A DNA stretch of 64,000 bases from Diacronema lutheri. Its lineage: Eukaryota; Haptophyta; Pavlovophyceae; Pavlovales; Pavlovaceae. Below, piece after piece: positions 59,579 through 64,000 of this stretch. The DNA is taken from contig JAGTXO010000058.1 in assembly GCA_019448385.1 (NCBI GenBank), positions 1-64,000 of the forward strand. The letters are read 5' to 3'. Below the pieces are notes generated by a model. The model had not been told where the DNA came from and ran no database searches. It saw only the letters and a program-made list of their open reading frames with translations. The position numbers and the translations under genes are program-made. How positions within the stretch are numbered: position 1 is the stretch's first letter; every line of letters begins with the position of its first letter.

Positions 59579-60521
59579 ATGTTCGCGCCGGTCGCGCTGT
59601 GCGCGGGCCGGCTGGGCAAGTCGTGGAGCGTCTCGACGATTCAGGGCAGGCGCGAGGAGCAGGAGGACCGGTACGCCGTGCTGCCGCGCTTGCCCATCCG
59701 GCGGCGGCCGTCGGCGGCGGCTGGCGGCACTGCTGACGGCGGGGGCAGCGCGGGAGGGCTCGCCTTCTTCGCCGTGTACGATGGGCACGGTGGCGCGCAC
59801 TGCGCGCGCTACGCTGCCGCGACGCTCCACGAGCACCTGCTCGCCTCGCCCGCCCTCGCCGCCGGCGACGTGCGCGGCGCGCTCGCCGACGCCTTTCGGA
59901 ACACGGAGGCGGGCTTCTTGAAGCTCGCGCACGCGCAGCGGCTCTCGTCGGGGACGACAGCGCTCGCGGCGGTGCTCGCGCTGCCCGCTGGTAACGCCGC
60001 CGCCGGCTCGGGCGGCGCGGGCGCCGGCGCGAACGGCGAGCTCACCGTCGCGCACGTGGGCGACTCGCGCGGCGTGCTGTGCCGCGGCGGGCGGGCGGTC
60101 GCGCTCACGGCGGATCACAAGCCAGAGGATACGCTCGAGCGGGAGCGGATCGAGGCGGCGGGCGGTTTCGTCACCGAGCGCGGCTACTGCATGCGCGTGC
60201 AGGGCGTGCTCGCCATGAGCCGCGCGCTCGGCAACCGGCTTTTAAAACCCTTCGTGTCTGCGGTGCCCACTGTCTCGAGGTGCGGGTGTTGCGTGCGCCC
60301 CTGACCCCCCCCCCCCCCCCCCCCCCTTTGCGCGCCGCCCCCCCTGTTGCCCCCTTCTACCCTCCTGCCCCCCCCCCCTCTGCTCCTCTGTCCCCCTGTC
60401 CCCCTGCCCCCCAGCCTCCCAGCCCCCCCCCCCCCCCCCCCCCCCTTCCCCCCCCCTTCGCCCTCTGCCCCTCTGAGCCCCTCCTCCACAATGGCAGCCT
60501 CCTCCCCCCCTTCCCCCTCTC

Positions 60522-60558
<37 letters not shown>

Positions 60559-61421
60559 TTCCCCCCCTTCCCCCTCTGCCCCTCTGAGCCCCTCCTCCAC
60601 AATGGCAGCCGTCCGCTTCGGAGGCCATCCGCCGCCCCGCCGCCTCGTGCACGCCACCCCAACGCGCTGCGCGTTCCATGCGTTAACCCCGCTGCGCCTT
60701 CCCGCACTCGTCCCGCCCTTTTGCTCGTCCCGCCCTTTCGCTCGTCCCGCCCGTTCGCACGTCTCGCCCCCCACGCGCACCTCCGCGCGGTACCCATCAC
60801 GTCTGCAGCTACACGCTGCAGGCGGATGACCAGTTCTTCGTGCTCGCGTCCGACGGGCTGTACGACGTCTTCTCCAACCAGAAGGTTGTCGACATCGCGC
60901 AGCAGGCGGCAGGGCCGCAAGGTGCGTGCCGCGCGTCGCTTGGATCCGACGCCGCGGGCGGTTGGGCGGTTGGGCGCGCGGTTGGGCCGGCGGTTTAGCA
61001 GTTAAGCGAATAGGGTGGGCGGGCGAACCGGCGGGCGGGCAATGGGGCGGACGGCGGCGGACGGGGCTGGCAAGTGCGCGGGCCGGCCACGCGGCGCGTC
61101 CGCTGCGCGCCGTCACGCCGTCACACCGTCACGCCGTCACGCCGTCACGCGGCCGCGTTAAGGCCGCGCGATGCGTGCACGCCACGGCGCACACCGGTGC
61201 GGGCGCCGGACTGTGCGGGCACCGGACGGTCCGGACGCCGGATGGTCCGGACGCCGGACGGTCCGGATGTCGGACGGTCCGGATGTCGGACGGTCCGGAT
61301 GTCGGACGGCTGAGCCCGCCCTGCCGCGCGCCGCGCGCAGACGCGTCCAAGCTGCTCGTCGCCAAGGCCTTCGAGGCGGGCAGCTGCGACAATATTACCG
61401 TGATCGTCGTCGCGCTCAAGG
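59579..61421 (+). CDS. PP2C-family Ser/Thr protein phosphatase (3' end outside window)
   Basis: Metal-dependent protein phosphatase. Exons seen: 59579-60279, 60809-60921, 61341-61421; introns phase 2 (529 bp), phase 1 (419 bp), and a third phase-1 intron running past the window. All metal-site motifs are intact: GRREEQEDRYAV, FFAVYDGHGGAHCARY, SSGTTALAAVL, LTVAHVGDSRGVL, LTADHKPEDTLERERIEAAG, MSRALGN, FFVLASDGLYDVFSNQKVVD, GSCDNITVIVVALK. The chosen start is Met 59579 (MFAPVALCAGRLGKSWSVST); an in-frame Met at 59468 gives 37 extra residues of poor composition. Only a short C-terminal exon should be missing, because the catalytic core is complete at DNIT. Confidence 0.92.
60280..60808 (+). repeat. 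C-rich PP2C intron 1
   Basis: 529-bp intron with long C-runs (60304-60326, 60425-60444, 60525-60557) and two copies of a CTCTGCCCCTCTGAGCCCCT block followed by CCACAATGGCAGCC. It starts GTGCGG and ends TCTGCAG. The direct copies (about 60470-60500 and 60575-60610) suggest local duplication. Confidence 0.8.
61194..61312 (+). repeat. 16-bp tandem repeat in PP2C intron 2
   Basis: About six copies of a GGACGGTCCGGATGTC unit (with GCCGGA variants), each self-complementary at its CGGTCCGG core, inside the 60922-61340 intron. A short GTCACGCC array at about 61112-61149 precedes it. Confidence 0.8.
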
Positions 61422-61427
61422 GTGCGC

Positions 61428-64000
61428 TTCCCTTCTGCCCTTCTGCCCCCCTGCCCTTCTGCCCCCCCTGCCCTTCTGCCCTTCTGCCCCCCCTGCCCTT
61501 CTGCCCCCCCTGCCCTTCTGCCCCCCTGCCCCCCCTGCCCTTCTGCCCCCCCTGCCCTTCTGCCCCCCTTCCCTTCTGCCCCCCTGCCCTTCTGCCCCCC
61601 TGCCCTTCTGCCCCCCTGCCCTTCTGCCCCCCTGCCCTTCTGCCCCCCTGCCCTTCTGCCCCCCTGCCCTTCTGCCCCCCTGCCCTTCTGCCCCCCTGCC
61701 CTTCTGCCCCCCTGCCCTTCTGCCCCCCTGCCCTTCTGCCCCCCCTGCCCTTCTGCCCCCCTGCCCTTCTGCCCCCCTTCCCTTCTGCCCCCCTGCCCTT
61801 CTGCCCCCCTGCCCTTCTGCCCCCCTTCCCTTCTGCCCCCCTTCCCTTCTGCCCCCCTGCCCTTCTGCCCCGCTGCCCCCCTGCCCCCCCTGCCCTTCTG
61901 CCCCCCTGCCCCCCCTGCCCCCCCTGCCCTTCTGCCCCCCTGCCCTTCTGCCCCCCTTCCCTTCTGCCCCCCTTCCCTTCTGCCCCCCTGCCCTTCTGCC
62001 CCCCTGCCCTTCTGCCCCCCTGCCCTTCTGCCCCCCTGCCCCCCCTGCCCTTCTGCCCTTCTGCCCCCCTGCCCTTCTGCCCCCCTGCCCTTCTGCCCCC
62101 CTGCCCTTCTGCCCCCCTGCCCTTCTGCCCCCCTTCCCTTCTGCCCCCCTGCCCCCCTGCCCTTCTGCCCCCCTGCCCTTCTGCCCTTCTGCCCCCCTGC
62201 CCTTCTGCCCCCCTTCCCTTCTGCCCCCCTGCCCTTCTGCCCCCCTGCCCTTCTGCCCCCCTTCCCTTCTGCCCCTCTGCCCCCCTGCCCTTCTGCCCCG
62301 CTGCCCCCCTGCCCCCCTGCCCTTCTGCCCTTCTGCCCCCCTGCCCCCCCTGCCCCCCTCTGCCCCCCTCTGCCTCCCTTCCCCGCTGCCGCCTGCCCCC
62401 CTGCCCCCCTGCCCTTCTGCCCCCCTGCCCCCCCTGCCCCCCTCTGCCCCCCTGCCCTTCTGCCCCCCTGCCCCCCTGCCCCCCCTGCCCCCCCTGCCCC
62501 CCTGCCCCCCTGCCCTTCTGCCCCCCTGCCCCCCCTGCCCTTCTGCCCCCCTCTGCCCCCCTGCCCCCCTCTGCCCCCCTCTGCCCCCCTTCCCCGCTGC
62601 CGCCTGCCCCCCTGCCCCCCTGCCCCCCTGCCCTTCTGCCCCCCTGCCCCCCCTGCCCCCCTCTGCCCCCCTGCCCCCCTGCCCCCCTGCCCCCCTGCCC
62701 CCCTGCCCTTCTGCCCCCCTGCCCCCCTGCCCTTCTGCCCCCCTGCCCTTCTGCCCCCCTGCCCCCCCTGCCCCCCTCTGCCCCCCTCTGCCCCCCTGCC
62801 CCCCTGCCCCCCTGCCCTTCTGCCCCCCTCTGCCCCCTTGCCCCCCTCTGCCCCCCTCTGCCCCCCTTCCCCGCTGCCCTTCTGCCCTTCTGCCCCCCCT
62901 GCCCTTCTGCCCCCCTGCCCTTCTGCCCCCCTGCCCCCCCTGCCCTTCTGCCCTTCTGCCCCCCTGCCCCCCTGCCCCCCTGCCCTTCTGCCCCCCTGCC
63001 CCCCCTGCCCCCCCTGCCCCCCTGCCCTTCTGCCCCCCTGCCCCCCTGCCCCCCTGCCCCCCTGCCCTTCTGCCCCCCTGCCCCCCCTGCCCCCCTGCCC
63101 CCCTGCCCTTCTGCCCCCCTGCCCCCCTGCCCTTCTGCCCCCCTGCCCCGCTGCCCCCCTGCCCTTCTGCCCCCCTGCCCTTCTGCCCTTCTGCCCCCCT
63201 GCCCCCCCTGCCCTTCTGCCCCCCTGCCCCCCCTGCCCTTCTGCCCCCCTGCCCCCCCTGCCCTTCTGCCCCCCTGCCCCCCCTGCCCTTCTGCCCTTCT
63301 GCCCTTCTGCCCCCCTGCCCTTCTGCCCTTCTGCCCCCCTGCCCCCCTGCCCCCCTGCCCCCCTGCCCTTCTGCCCCCCTGCCCCCCCTGCCCCCCCTGC
63401 CCCCCTGCCCTTCTGCCCCCCTGCCCCCCCTGCCCCCCTGCCCCCCTGCCCTTCTGCCCCCCTGCCCTTCTGCCCCCCTGCCCCGCTGCCCCCCTGCCCC
63501 CCTGCCCTTCTGCCCCCCTGCCCTTCTGCCCTTCTGCCCCCCTGCCCCCCCTGCCCTTCTGCCCCCCTGCCCTTCTGCCCTTCTGCCCCCCTGCCCCCCT
63601 GCCCCCCTGCCCCCCTGCCCTTCTGCCCCCCTGCCCCCCTGCCCCCCTGCCCTTCTGCCCCCCTGCCCCCCCTGCCCCCCCTGCCCCCCTGCCCTTCTGC
63701 CCCCCTGCCCCCCCTGCCCTTCTGCCCTTCTGCCCTTCTGCCCCCCTGCCCTTCTGCCCTTCTGCCCCCCTGCCCTTCTGCCCCCCTGCCCTTCTGCCCT
63801 TCTGCCCCCCTGCCCCCCCTGCCCCCCTGCCCTTCTGCCCCCCTGCCCTTCTGCCCTTCTGCCCCCCTGCCCTTCTGCCCCCCTTCCCTTCTGCCCCCCT
63901 GCCCTTCTGCCCCCCTGCCCTTCTGCCCCCCTTCCCTTCTGCCCCCCTGCCCTTCTGCCCCCCTGCCCTTCTGCCCCCCTTCCCTTCTGCCCCTCTGCCC
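61428..64000 (+). repeat. C-rich 8-bp satellite filling PP2C intron 3 to the window end
   Basis: More than 2.5 kb made almost only of two interleaved 8-mers, CCCTTCTG and CCCCCCTG (with 7-mer and CTTCCC variants). It begins just after the GTGCGC donor at 61422 and continues beyond the window. The sense strand is pyrimidine-rich with a G every eighth base. Copies are shuffled rather than in fixed order, as expected from slippage and unequal exchange. No coding potential. Confidence 0.95.

Noticed and set aside
61428-64000. CRISPR-like array
   Set aside because: Units are 8 bp with no unique spacers, in a eukaryotic intron; a satellite explains it.

Overview
This window is nuclear DNA from a very GC-rich, flagellated, intron-bearing microbial eukaryote. 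A haptophyte-type alga is the best guess. The evidence is spliceosomal introns (mostly GTGCG donors, one GC-AG), an axoneme-type EF-hand protein, a giant hydroxyproline-type PPPS-repeat surface protein with Cys-rich DPWANG modules, a BK-type potassium channel, a TM2/J-domain membrane protein and PP2C proteins. Haptophyte is inference from style; no taxonomic marker gene is present.

Left part (1-30.7 kb) is accessory, mobile-element-like DNA. It opens with decayed coding fragments (1-2002). Next come two AT-richer MITE-like units facing each other as one 872-bp palindrome (2003-2874), and the orphaned 3' end of a membrane-protein gene (2969-3335). A broken Pif1-type helicase (3444-6128) and a USP/C19-like cysteine protease gene with two introns (7385-9050) follow. 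A poorly resolved 2.7 kb separates these from a giant coding block, 11771-30666. In order the block carries a Ulp1-like (C48) protease, a coiled-coil and possible membrane segment, a second Ulp1-like protease, a YqaJ/lambda-exonuclease-type nuclease, a chromodomain, and a complete-looking Fanzor (eukaryotic TnpB-like RNA-guided nuclease). The Fanzor RuvC domain is split by a clean 128-bp phase-0 intron. The co-linear set of SUMO/ubiquitin-protease folds, recombination nuclease, chromatin reader and Fanzor is the most striking thing in the window.

Right part (31-64 kb) is a dense host gene cluster: BK-type K+ channel (minus, 3 exons, 31081-36560); decayed fragments (36561-37367); TM2 + J-domain protein (minus, 2 exons, 37368-39426); a 66-bp divergent promoter; a degenerate PP2C-like protein swollen by in-frame minisatellites (plus, 39493-45009); a small unknown protein (minus, 2 exons, 45103-45658). 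Its ATG overlaps the stop codon of a roughly 4,100-residue PPPS-repeat membrane protein (minus, 45655-58053). Then come a 150-residue EF-hand protein (plus, 3 exons, 58462-59395) and a canonical PP2C phosphatase (plus, from 59579). The PP2C gene's fourth exon lies beyond the window, because its third intron is at least 2.6 kb of an 8-bp C-rich satellite.

All exon joins were worked out by eye from frame and splice dinucleotides. Family calls rest on recognised motifs, not on searches. No tRNA, rRNA or CRISPR array was seen.
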